Source of the DNA: JAZGBC01 sp036444495
Lineage (GTDB): Bacteria > Pseudomonadota > Alphaproteobacteria > Kiloniellales > J153
Reading direction: 5' to 3'
Length of the DNA: 7,350 bases
Assembly: GCA_036444495.1 (NCBI GenBank)
Contig: JAZGBC010000250.1
Span: 1 to 7,350 of the forward strand
In this document: piece by piece, positions 1 through 5,323 of the stretch
Layout of the letters: every line of letters starts with the position of its first letter
Position numbering within the stretch: position 1 is the first letter of the stretch
The notes under the pieces: generated by a model
What the model saw: only the letters and a program-made list of their open reading frames with translations
The model's database searches: none
Told to the model about the DNA's origin: nothing
Program-made: the position numbers and the translations under genes

Positions 1-13
1 GCCCTTCCTGTAG

Positions 14-871
14 TCAACCAACCCGCTCCGCCGTGAAACGCCGCTTCGGCGCCACGATCTCGTCCTGGGCGGCGATCAATTGCAGCTCGCGCGTGCCCGC
101 CTCGTGCGTCGCGGCGATCACCGCGAAGACCCCGGCGGCGGCGCCTTCCAGCGCGGCCTTGACGTCCCGCGTGCGCAGATAGTGGCCGAGGAAAAGCGCG
201 GCGGTCAGGTCGCCCGCTCCATTGGGCGGGGTCTCGAACTCCAGGAACGCCGTGGTCACGCGCCAGGTGCCCTTTGCCGTGACGGCCAATATCTCGATCT
301 TATTGGGCGCGGTCTCGGCATGGCGCAGGCTGGTAACCAGCACGACCGAAGGGCCGAGCCCGAGCACCGCCCGTCCGGCGGAAAGCGCGTCCTCGAAGGT
401 GGCGATCTTGGTGTCGGTCAAGATTTCCAGCTCGAAGACGTTGGGCGTCACGATGTCGGCGGCGGGCAGGGCGCGCTCGCGCAGGAACCCCGGGATATCG
501 TCCGGCACGTAGAGGCCCTTGCCGCCGTCGCCCATCACCGGGTCGCAGGCATAGAGCGCGGCCGGGTTTCCCGCTCGCACCCGGGCGAGCGCATCCAGGA
601 CCGCCCCACCCACGGCCGCCTCCCCCAGGTAGCCCGACAGCACCGCATCGCATGAACTCAGCGCCCCGAGCGCGGCCATGCCCTCGATCACGTCGCGCAC
701 ATGGCGCGCCGGGAACACCTCGCCGCTCAGCCCGTCGTAGCCGGCATGGTTGGAGAATTGTACCGTGTGCAGCGGCCAGACCTCGAATCCCAGGCGCTGG
801 AGCGGAAAGACCGCCGCCGAATTGCCCACGTGCCCATAGGCCACATGGGACTGGATGGAGAGAATGGTCAT
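14..871 (-). CDS. pdxY: Pyridoxal kinase PdxY
   Basis: Phosphorylates pyridoxal with ATP to pyridoxal 5'-phosphate in the cytoplasmic vitamin B6 salvage pathway. The 285-residue product (family about 287) opens with the PdxY hallmark SIQSHVAYGHVGNSAAVFPLQ (residues 5-25), which forms the pyridoxal site. It carries DPVMGDGGKGLYV in mid-protein, then TPNxFELE, and the ribokinase-fold GAGD motif at 218-221 with catalytic Asp221. The frame is open back to 1006, but I chose the ATG at 871-869 because family members begin just before the SIQSH motif. The 45-residue extension would also be unlike the family and run across the divergent promoter of the next gene. No strong Shine-Dalgarno is visible, only G-rich sequence upstream. 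It is divergent from the mcl2-like gene with 103 bp between starts. The family call is firm; PdxY rather than PdxK rests on the N-terminal motif. Confidence 0.95.
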   Translation of the reverse strand: MTILSIQSHVAYGHVGNSAAVFPLQRLGFEVWPLHTVQFSNHAGYDGLSGEVFPARHVRDVIEGMAALGALSSCDAVLSGYLGEAAVGGAVLDALARVRAGNPAALYACDPVMGDGGKGLYVPDDIPGFLRERALPAADIVTPNVFELEILTDTKIATFEDALSAGRAVLGLGPSVVLVTSLRHAETAPNKIEILAVTAKGTWRVTTAFLEFETPPNGAGDLTAALFLGHYLRTRDVKAALEGAAAGVFAVIAATHEAGTRELQLIAAQDEIVAPKRRFTAERVG

Positions 872-905
872 GGACCGCCGGACCCCCGAGACCGGTGCCC
901 CCAAC

Positions 906-933
906 TTGCCACGGACGGTCCATTGGGTATAGT
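906..933 (+). promoter_or_regulatory. Sigma-70-type promoter for the mcl2-mch unit
   Basis: A -35 hexamer TTGCCA (906-911, 5 of 6 to consensus) is separated by 16 bp from a -10 hexamer TATAGT (928-933, 5 of 6). This predicts a start near 940 and a leader of about 35 nt before the GTG at 975. It lies in the divergent pdxY gap. A weak leftward -10-like element overlaps it on the other strand, so the two directions may share a control region. Assigned by eye from hexamers and spacing. Confidence 0.6.
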
Positions 934-963
934 CGGCCCAGGTTTTTTGCACCTGCGAAGAGG

Positions 964-968
964 GGAGG
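964..968 (+). promoter_or_regulatory. Ribosome binding site deciding the GTG start of the CitE-like gene
   Basis: GGAGG lies 6 nt before the GTG at 975. This strong site favours the GTG over the in-frame ATG at 1005, which would remove ten residues directly before the conserved LYMPGS motif. Confidence 0.75.
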
Positions 969-974
969 GAGACC

Positions 975-1865
975 GTGGCCGCGACCGCCCGACCGCGCCG
1001 ATCCATGCTCTATATGCCCGGCTCCAACTCCCGTGCCCTGGAGAAGGGCCGGACGCTGGCGGCCGACGCGCTGATCCTGGATCTGGAGGACGCGGTGGCA
1101 CCCGACGCCAAGGAGTTGGCGCGCGGGCAGATCGTGGACAGCGTCAAGGCCGGCGGCTACGGCAGCCGCGAGATCATCGTGCGCATCAACGGGCTCGATT
1201 CCCCCTGGGGCCACGACGACCTGACGGCGTTGGCCGGCTGCGGGGCGGACGCCATCCTCCTGCCCAAGGTGGAGACGGCGGCCATGGTGCACGACCTGGA
1301 GATGCAGATGGTCGGCGCGGGCGCACCGGACGATCTGGGCATCATGTGCATGATGGAGACCCCGCTCGGCATGCTGCACGCCGAGGCGGTGGCCGGCGCG
1401 AGCAAGCGCATCTCCTGCCTGGTCATGGGCACCTCGGACCTGGTCAAGGAGTTGCAGGCCGGCCACACCGATGCGCGCCTGCCGGTGCTCACTTCAATGG
1501 GCCTGTGCCTGCTCGCCGCGCGGGCCTTCGGTCTGGCCATCGTGGATGGCGTGCATCTCGACCTGTCGGACGATGAGGGCTTCGCCGAGGCCTGCGTCCA
1601 GGGCCTGGAATTGGGCTTCGACGGCAAGACGCTCATCCATCCCAAGACCATCGCCAAGGCCAACGAGGTCTTCTCGCCCTCGGCCGGCGAGGTGGACTTC
1701 TCCCACCGCGTCATCGAGGCCCACACCCAGGCCGGCGCCAAGGGCAAGGGCGTCGCGGTGGTCGACGGCAAGCTGATCGAGAGTCTGCACGTGGAGAATG
1801 CCAAGCGCCTGGTGGAGCTGGCCGAGGCGATCGAGGCGCTGGAGACCTCGGCGGCGGCCGAGTAG
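975..1865 (+). CDS. mcl2: HpcH/HpaI aldolase/citrate lyase family protein, probable (3S)-malyl-CoA thioesterase or beta-methylmalyl/malyl-CoA lyase
   Basis: A 296-residue cytoplasmic CitE-like TIM-barrel enzyme. Visible motifs in order: SMLYMPGSNSRALEK (10-24, CoA/substrate loop), LDLEDAVAPDAK (35-46), Arg70 in VRINGLDS, LLPKVE (95-100), Glu128 in MMETPLGM and Asp155 in MGTSDL (expected Mg2+ ligands), and DGKTLIHP (216-223). The short N-terminus and the RALEK...LAADA pattern look more like the Mcl2 clade, (3S)-malyl-CoA thioesterase of the ethylmalonyl-CoA pathway, than the longer Mcl1 malyl-CoA lyase. I recall this resemblance and could not align it. The mch-like gene 43 bp downstream supports a role with malyl-CoA or beta-methylmalyl-CoA, and the two are probably co-transcribed. 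It has a GTG start with a good Shine-Dalgarno. A generic citrate lyase beta-like function cannot be excluded; no citD or citF neighbours are present. Confidence 0.8.
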   Translation: MAATARPRRSMLYMPGSNSRALEKGRTLAADALILDLEDAVAPDAKELARGQIVDSVKAGGYGSREIIVRINGLDSPWGHDDLTALAGCGADAILLPKVETAAMVHDLEMQMVGAGAPDDLGIMCMMETPLGMLHAEAVAGASKRISCLVMGTSDLVKELQAGHTDARLPVLTSMGLCLLAARAFGLAIVDGVHLDLSDDEGFAEACVQGLELGFDGKTLIHPKTIAKANEVFSPSAGEVDFSHRVIEAHTQAGAKGKGVAVVDGKLIESLHVENAKRLVELAEAIEALETSAAAE

Positions 1866-1908
1866 GCCGCGGCCGGCGGCGTAACGGCGCGAGCAAAGGC
1901 GGACCCCC

Positions 1909-2961
1909 GTGAGCAAGACCGATCCCGGCCGTTTCTTCGAGGACTTCCGCCTGGGCGAGGAGATCGGCCACGCCACGCCGCGCAGCGTGAGCGAGGGCGA
2001 CAGGGCGCTCTATATGGCGCTGACCGGCTCCCGCTTCGCGCTCAACAGCTCCCATGAATTCGCCCGCGCCCTGGGGCTGCCCGGCGCGCCCCTGGACGAT
2101 TTCCTGGTCTTTCACCTGGTCTTCGGCCGGACCGTGCCCGACGTCTCCCTCAACGCCGTGGCAAACCTGGGCTACGCGGCCTGCGTCTTCGGCGCGCCGG
2201 TCTACGCGGGCGATACGCTCGGCGCCAAAAGCCGGGTGATCGGGCTCAAGGAGAACTCGAACCGCCAGACCGGCGTGGTCTACCTGCGCACGACGGGCAC
2301 GAACCAGCGTGGGCAAAGCGTGCTCGACTACGTGCGCTGGGTCATGGTGAACAAGCGCGACCCGGCCTCGCCCGCGCCCGGCGCCGAAGTCCCCGATCTT
2401 CCCGAGGCGGTCGCCCTGGATGACCTGGTCATTCCCGATGGGCTGAAGATGGGCGCTTACGACGCCGCGCTCGCGGGCTCCGCCCATCTCTGGGACGATT
2501 ACGCGGCCGGCGAGCGCATCGATCACCTGGACGCCATGACCATCGAGGAGGCCGAGCACCAGATGGCCACGCGCCTCTACCAGAACACGGCCAAGGTGCA
2601 TTTCAACCTGCGGGCGGCCAGGGAGGGCCGCTTCGGCCGGCGCATCGTCTACGGCGGGCACATCATGTCGCTGGCCCGCGCGCTTTCGTTCAACGGCCTG
2701 GCCAATGGGTTCCGCGTGGCCGCGATCAACGGCGGCCGGCACGTGAACCCCAGCTTCGCGGGCGATACCATCTATGCCTGGTCCCAGGTGCTGGAGAGGA
2801 GCGAACTGCCGGGGCGGAGCGATCTCGGCGCGCTGCGCCTGCGCACCATCGCCACCAAGGATCGCGCTTGCGCCGATTTCCCGCTCGCAGGCCCGGACGG
2901 CAAGCCCGATCCCGCGGTCGTTCTCGACCTCGATTACACGGTGCTCATGCCAAGGAGGTAG
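1909..2961 (+). CDS. mch: MaoC-family mesaconyl-CoA (C1) hydratase / beta-methylmalyl-CoA dehydratase
   Basis: Interconverts mesaconyl-C1-CoA and erythro-beta-methylmalyl-CoA in the ethylmalonyl-CoA pathway. The 350-residue protein is close to the usual Mch length. It opens GRFFEDFRLGEEIGHATPR, typical of Mch, and has two hotdog units, each with a GDT[LI] turn (101-104 and 285-288). The second unit carries NTAKVH (226-231), which matches the D-x4-H hydratase-2 dyad with Asn in place of Asp, followed by VYGGHIMSLARAL (247-259). The segment around 118-149 (LKENSN...TTGTNQRG...DYVRWVMV) is also Mch-like from memory. The GTG at 1909 follows an AAGG-type Shine-Dalgarno at 1896-1899. It sits 43 bp after the CitE-like lyase and converges on the GNAT gene. 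The family call is solid and the exact substrate is inferred from motifs and neighbour. Confidence 0.88.
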   Translation: MSKTDPGRFFEDFRLGEEIGHATPRSVSEGDRALYMALTGSRFALNSSHEFARALGLPGAPLDDFLVFHLVFGRTVPDVSLNAVANLGYAACVFGAPVYAGDTLGAKSRVIGLKENSNRQTGVVYLRTTGTNQRGQSVLDYVRWVMVNKRDPASPAPGAEVPDLPEAVALDDLVIPDGLKMGAYDAALAGSAHLWDDYAAGERIDHLDAMTIEEAEHQMATRLYQNTAKVHFNLRAAREGRFGRRIVYGGHIMSLARALSFNGLANGFRVAAINGGRHVNPSFAGDTIYAWSQVLERSELPGRSDLGALRLRTIATKDRACADFPLAGPDGKPDPAVVLDLDYTVLMPRR

Positions 2962-2967
2962 GGCGGA

Positions 2968-2989
2968 GCCTGCCCATTTTAGCGCAGGC
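2968..2989. terminator. Possible bidirectional stem-loop between convergent genes
   Basis: GCCTGC (2968-2973) and GCAGGC (2984-2989) form a 6-bp stem with a 10-nt loop containing TTTT. It overlaps the 3' end of the acetyltransferase gene and follows the mch stop. There is no clear T tract on either side, so this is weak. Confidence 0.25.
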
Positions 2990-3467
2990 GCTCGAACGAT
3001 TGTTCCTTGACCGTGTTGCCCCATTGGTCGCCCGGTTCCTCGCGGCAGAGACGAAAGCCGTGCCGTTCGTAAAGGTGGCGCGCCGCGTCCAGCCCCTCGA
3101 AGGTCCAAAGATAGACGCGCGCGAAACCGGCCCGATCACAGAAGGCCATGGCTTCGCGCATCAGGCGCTCGCCGATGCCCCGGCCCTGGTACTTGGGATC
3201 GGTGATGAAGAAGCGCAGGCGCGCGCCCCGCTCGCCCGCGTCCCGGCCGTGGATCGATATGCTGCCGGCGAAGTCTCCGTCCAGGGCCGCGACCCAGAAG
3301 CCGTCGTGGCCTTCCTCGAAGCCGGCGAGGAAGGCACCTAGCTCCTGCGCCACCTTCGCCTCGAAGCCGAGGCCGAAATCCCAATGCTCGGCGTAATAGG
3401 CGGCGTGGGCCGCAACGACCTCGCCGATCGCACCCGGGTAATAGCCGTTCAACTGCATGCCCGCCAT
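2979..3467 (-). CDS. GNAT family N-acetyltransferase
   Basis: A 162-residue acetyl-CoA-dependent acyltransferase with an unknown acceptor. The acetyl-CoA motif A is clear: LRFFITDPKYQGRGIGERLM (84-103), with the pyrophosphate-binding loop QGRGIG at 94-99. It is followed by the beta5/motif B segment VYLWTFEGLDAARHLYERHGF, in which the late Tyr before HGF is the usual general-acid position. The N-terminal half (HAAYYAEHWDFGLGFEAKVAQEL) resembles the acetyltransferase half of MarR-GNAT fusions, but no MarR part is present. The start at 3467 is chosen because AGGAG (3480-3476, read on the minus strand) lies 8 nt upstream; the in-frame Met4 is the alternative. It is convergent with mch with a 17-bp gap, so it is not part of that operon. 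The function cannot be narrowed from context. Confidence 0.88.
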   Translation of the reverse strand: MAGMQLNGYYPGAIGEVVAAHAAYYAEHWDFGLGFEAKVAQELGAFLAGFEEGHDGFWVAALDGDFAGSISIHGRDAGERGARLRFFITDPKYQGRGIGERLMREAMAFCDRAGFARVYLWTFEGLDAARHLYERHGFRLCREEPGDQWGNTVKEQSFERLR

Positions 3468-3531
3468 CCGCGACGCTCCTAAGTCTTTTTACCGGATCGG
3501 CCATGATGGACCGGCGCGAGGACAACGCCCA

Positions 3532-3545
3532 GCCCGGCGCCGGGC
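3532..3545. repeat. 14-bp perfect palindrome upstream of the acetyltransferase gene
   Basis: GCCCGGC followed by GCCGGGC reads the same on both strands. It lies about 65 bp upstream of the leftward GNAT start and 17 bp before the rightward promoter candidate at 3562. It could be an operator for either. It is short and made only of G and C, so chance in GC-rich DNA is possible. Confidence 0.3.
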
Positions 3546-3561
3546 GATGCGGGAAACCTGT

Positions 3562-3590
3562 TTGTTGGCCTCAAAACGCGGTGATAAAAT
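3562..3590 (+). promoter_or_regulatory. Extended -10 promoter candidate reading into the noncoding region
   Basis: TTGTTG (3562-3567) lies 17 bp before TAAAAT (3585-3590, 5 of 6 to TATAAT), and TG at 3582-3583 gives the extended -10 form TGnTAAAAT. The predicted start is near 3596-3598. No protein gene follows, so it would drive the putative RNA below. It stands out in otherwise very GC-rich sequence, but the -35 matches only in TTG. Confidence 0.45.
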
Positions 3591-3888
3591 GAGGCGCCGG
3601 GTGCAGGGGGAGGAAGCCCGCTGCGCCGTGCCCTGGAAGAGCACATCCCGACGCCTCTGGAGCCGTGGCCGGCTCCGCACGCACAAGGGGCGGGGAGTTA
3701 GACCGGTCCCCGGGCACCGATGTCGAACCTGGCGGTGCGACTCGGCCGCCCCGCGACCGCCGGTCCCTTACGGAACCGTGCCCCCTTCGGCGGATATCGG
3801 CAAACTCATCATCCAGACCTTTCGCCGCCGGCGCGGACCCGGGGTGAAGGCTGGCTTCACCGGCGTGACCGAACCAGTCGACCGGGCC

Positions 3889-3913
3889 AGGCGGATTCAG
3901 CGATCCGCCTTTT
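3889..3913 (+). terminator. 8-bp hairpin with short T run inside the putative RNA
   Basis: AGGCGGAT and ATCCGCCT pair perfectly around a TCAGCG loop, and the run TTTT occupies 3910-3913. It could end a shorter transcript of about 315 nt, act as a partial terminator, or simply be a structural element of the longer RNA. The T tract is short for efficient termination. Confidence 0.35.
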
Positions 3914-4246
3914 GGGGACGGCCGGCGCTTCTAATTCACTGAGGAACCCGAAGCGACATTCCGGATCCGGGAGCGACCCGGACGCGGCAGACCCCATGGG
4001 AGATCCAAGGATCCCCCGGTACCCGGTACGCGGCCCCGGCTCCCGCGCAGGGAGGGAGCGAGACCGCCGCCGAAAGGACGGAGGCGCGCGAGCCTGCCGT
4101 ACCCTCCGAACCGGCGGCGAAAACCCGAGCCCAGGCTTCACCGCCACCACCGAACCGAAGGTCCCGAAACGAGGCCCAAGGTTCCTGACTACCGGCGTCC
4201 GCTCTTACCGTGGCCGGGCCGAAACCCATCAACGGCAGTCACCGAT

Positions 4247-4298
4247 GCCGGCGATCCAGCGCTTTCGCGTGGCAAATCGAGCGTTGCGGCTTTTTTTT
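4247..4298 (+). terminator. Rho-independent terminator with T8 tract
   Basis: GCCG (4247-4250) pairs with CGGC (4287-4290), CGA (4252-4254) with TTG (4284-4286, one wobble), and CGCT (4260-4263) with AGCG (4280-4283). There is a single bulge at 4251 and an asymmetric bulge at 4255-4259. The stem ends directly at eight T residues (4291-4298). The T tract fixes the orientation as rightward. The nearest upstream rightward protein gene ends at 2961, so it most likely ends a separate noncoding transcript. Confidence 0.55.
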
Positions 4299-4337
4299 GG
4301 AGGAGCAAGAAGCAATTCCATAAGCTCATGTTTTTCC

Positions 4338-4426
4338 TGTGTATAAATGCGCCGTTAGATCACAAATGCCCCACAAGCTCTCCACAGTTTTATCCACAGA
4401 CTCGAGTTTCTCCAGAGGTTGTGGGG
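4338..4426. other. DnaA-box cluster in an AT-rich island upstream of sdhC
   Basis: There are two perfect matches to the DnaA box TTATNCACA: TTATACACA on the minus strand (4346-4338) and TTATCCACA on the plus strand (4390-4398). A 7-of-9 match lies at 4378-4386. CCACA cores at 4371, 4382 and 4394 are spaced 11 and 12 bp, about one helical turn. CCCCACAA (4369-4376) is mirrored by TTGTGGGG (4419-4426). I count 45 G or C in the 110 bases 4291-4400 (41%), well below the flanks. Either a DnaA-controlled promoter region or part of a replication origin would fit. No dnaA, hemE or parAB genes are in the window to support an origin. Confidence 0.5.
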
Positions 4427-4432
4427 GTGGCG

Positions 4433-4461
4433 TTGACTCATGCTGCAACGCGGTCTAAACC
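4433..4461 (+). promoter_or_regulatory. Promoter of the sdh operon
   Basis: TTGACT (4433-4438, 5 of 6 to TTGACA) is followed after exactly 17 bp by TAAACC (4456-4461), a poorer -10. The predicted start is near 4467-4469, leaving a leader of about 79 nt. A GACTC (GANTC) site overlaps the -35. The weak -10 would suit an activated promoter. This is the best promoter between the T8 terminator and sdhC. Confidence 0.6.
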
Positions 4462-4467
4462 AAAAAG

Positions 4468-4546
4468 CGCAGGCGGGATTCGGTCCCGCCTCGTACACGC
4501 CAAGCGCGCTTCACGCGCCTCGTCCCGCCTCCCGGGAGGCCCATCG
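4468..4546 (+). promoter_or_regulatory. Structured sdhC leader with sequestered Shine-Dalgarno
   Basis: Three consecutive hairpins fill the leader. A: AGGCGGGA (4471-4478) with TCCCGCCT (4484-4491), 8 bp. B: GCGCG (4504-4508) with CGCGC (4514-4518). C: the 14-bp palindrome GCCTCCCGGGAGGC (4527-4540), whose right arm contains the Shine-Dalgarno GGAGG (4535-4539, 7 nt before ATG). The 10-mer GTCCCGCCTC occurs twice (4483-4492 and 4522-4531), so AGGCGGGA can pair with either copy. Pairing with the second copy would open hairpin C and free the ribosome site. The pairings are visible in the sequence; switching is inference. Confidence 0.5.
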
Positions 4547-4942
4547 ATGACCAGCCAGAACCGGCCGCTGTCACCGCATCTTCAGGTGTACCGGCCACAG
4601 CTGACCTCGATTCTGTCCATCCTGCACCGCTTGACCGGCGTGGCGCTGGCCGCGGGGACGCTGTTGCTTGTCTATTGGCTGGTTTCGGTAGCAGCCGGGG
4701 CGGAGGCCTATGAATCCGCGCGCGCGTTGATCGGTTCCATTCTCGGCCGGCTGCTGCTCTTCGGCTGGTCGATCGCGCTGTTCTACCACCTGTGCAACGG
4801 CATCCGGCACCTCTTCTGGGATGTGGGGTTGGGCTACGAGTTGCCGGTGGCCTACCGCACGGGCTGGGCGGTGATGATCGCCACTGTGGTCCTTACGCTG
4901 CTCAGCTGGATCATAGGTTACGCGGTCATGGGGGGCCTCTAG
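4547..4942 (+). CDS. sdhC: Succinate dehydrogenase cytochrome b556 subunit SdhC
   Basis: Membrane anchor subunit of complex II. It helps bind haem b and ubiquinone in the inner membrane. The 131 residues match the family length. The N-terminal signature RPLSPHLQVYRPQLTSILSI (6-25) is followed by LHRLTG and contains Ser24 and Arg28, spaced like the quinone-site Ser27/Arg31 of E. coli SdhC. Three membrane helices lie at about 32-52, 62-84 and 105-128. The haem ligand is His81 in FYHLCNGIRHLFWD, equivalent to E. coli His84. The frame is open back to 4328, but the ATG at 4547 is chosen because GGAGG lies 7 nt upstream and homologues start just before the RP-SPHL motif. The stop directly abuts the sdhD start. 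Confidence 0.96.
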   Translation: MTSQNRPLSPHLQVYRPQLTSILSILHRLTGVALAAGTLLLVYWLVSVAAGAEAYESARALIGSILGRLLLFGWSIALFYHLCNGIRHLFWDVGLGYELPVAYRTGWAVMIATVVLTLLSWIIGYAVMGGL

Positions 4943-5323
4943 ATGGGCATGCGTTCGCCGCTGCGCCGCGCTCTGGGCCTGGGCTCCGCCAAGGAGGGCA
5001 CCGGCCAGTGGTGGGCCGAGCGCATGAGCGCGCTGGCGCTCGTGCCGCTCACCGTCTGGTTCGTCGCCTCGCTGGTCGCCATGGCGGGGGCTGACTACTA
5101 TGCGCTGCGCGACTGGATGGGCTCGCCCGTGGTGGCCGCGTTGCTCATCCTGCTCGTCTTCGTGACCTTCTATCACGGCGCGCTCGCCCTGCAGGTGATT
5201 ATCGAGGACTACGTCCACTACCGCCCCGCCAAGTTCGCCGGCCTGATCGCGGTCAAGGCGGCGGCGGTCCTGCTCGCGCTGACAGGCGTTCTCTCTGTCC
5301 TCCTGGTGCTCTTTACGGCATGA
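4943..5323 (+). CDS. sdhD: Succinate dehydrogenase membrane anchor subunit SdhD
   Basis: Second hydrophobic anchor of complex II, working with SdhC to hold haem b and the ubiquinone site. The protein has 126 residues and three membrane helices at about 30-50, 60-83 and 98-123. FYHGALALQVIIEDYVHY carries His78, Asp89 and Tyr90, with the same spacing as E. coli SdhD His71, Asp82 and Tyr83 (haem-side His and quinone-site Asp/Tyr). The N-terminal GSAKEGTGQWWAERMSALALVPL is the usual alphaproteobacterial SdhD opening. The ATG follows the sdhC stop with no gap, and the G-rich 3' end of sdhC supplies the ribosome site. Its stop overlaps the sdhA start (ATGA), indicating translational coupling. Confidence 0.95.
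   Translation: MGMRSPLRRALGLGSAKEGTGQWWAERMSALALVPLTVWFVASLVAMAGADYYALRDWMGSPVVAALLILLVFVTFYHGALALQVIIEDYVHYRPAKFAGLIAVKAAAVLLALTGVLSVLLVLFTA

Larger units (their letters stand above)
3591..4298 (+). ncRNA. Putative large structured noncoding RNA (about 700 nt), unknown class
   Basis: This stretch has no convincing protein: its open frames are arginine- and proline-rich, overlap each other in several frames and resemble no family I know. It can instead form many strong helices: 3591-3601/3647-3657 (10 of 11 pairs) enclosing 3600-3606/3621-3627 and 3628-3631/3641-3644; 3659-3665/3670-3676 (7 bp, 4-nt loop); 3687-3693/3746-3752; 3714-3719/3733-3738; 3761-3767/3772-3778 (one mismatch); 3843-3849/3855-3861 (7 bp); 3889-3896/3903-3910 (8 bp); 3966-3971/3977-3982; 3998-4006/4009-4017; and 4065-4072/4112-4119 (8 bp) enclosing 4078-4085/4092-4100. 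A promoter candidate precedes it and an intrinsic terminator ends it. I see none of the hallmarks of RNase P RNA, tmRNA, SRP RNA or rRNA. The 5' end is uncertain, since the first helix begins right at the -10 edge. High GC makes chance pairing common, so this is an inference. Confidence 0.4.

Noticed and set aside
872..1006. 45-residue N-terminal extension of pdxY
   Set aside because: It has no family counterpart, crosses the divergent promoter and overlaps the start of the lyase gene.
300..1576. Large open frames overlapping pdxY and the lyase gene in other frames (300-1466 minus, 701-1576 plus)
   Set aside because: Shadow frames of two well-supported genes with low-complexity, Arg/Gly-rich translations.
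3936..4232. 98-residue leftward open frame in the gap
   Set aside because: No recognisable motif, overlapping frames on both strands, and it coincides with strong RNA helices. A short unknown protein cannot be fully excluded.
3591..4298. RNase P RNA, tmRNA, SRP RNA, group I/II intron or rRNA fragment
   Set aside because: The conserved cores I know (for example GAGGAAAGTCC and ACAGAA of RNase P, the SRP GGAAGCAGCC type loop, a tmRNA acceptor end) are absent on both strands by eye. A covariance-model scan was not possible.
3720..4346. 208-residue rightward open frame in the gap
   Set aside because: Arg-, Pro- and Gly-rich with no known family, it runs through the terminator and T8 tract into the DnaA-box island and has no good ribosome site.
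4338..4347. TATAAA at 4342-4347 as a second sdh -10 element
   Set aside because: No acceptable -35 hexamer lies 16-18 bp upstream, and the bases are better explained by the perfect minus-strand DnaA box.
4328..4546. 73-residue N-terminal extension of sdhC
   Set aside because: It covers the DnaA boxes, promoter and leader; SdhC homologues begin near the ATG at 4547, which has its own Shine-Dalgarno.
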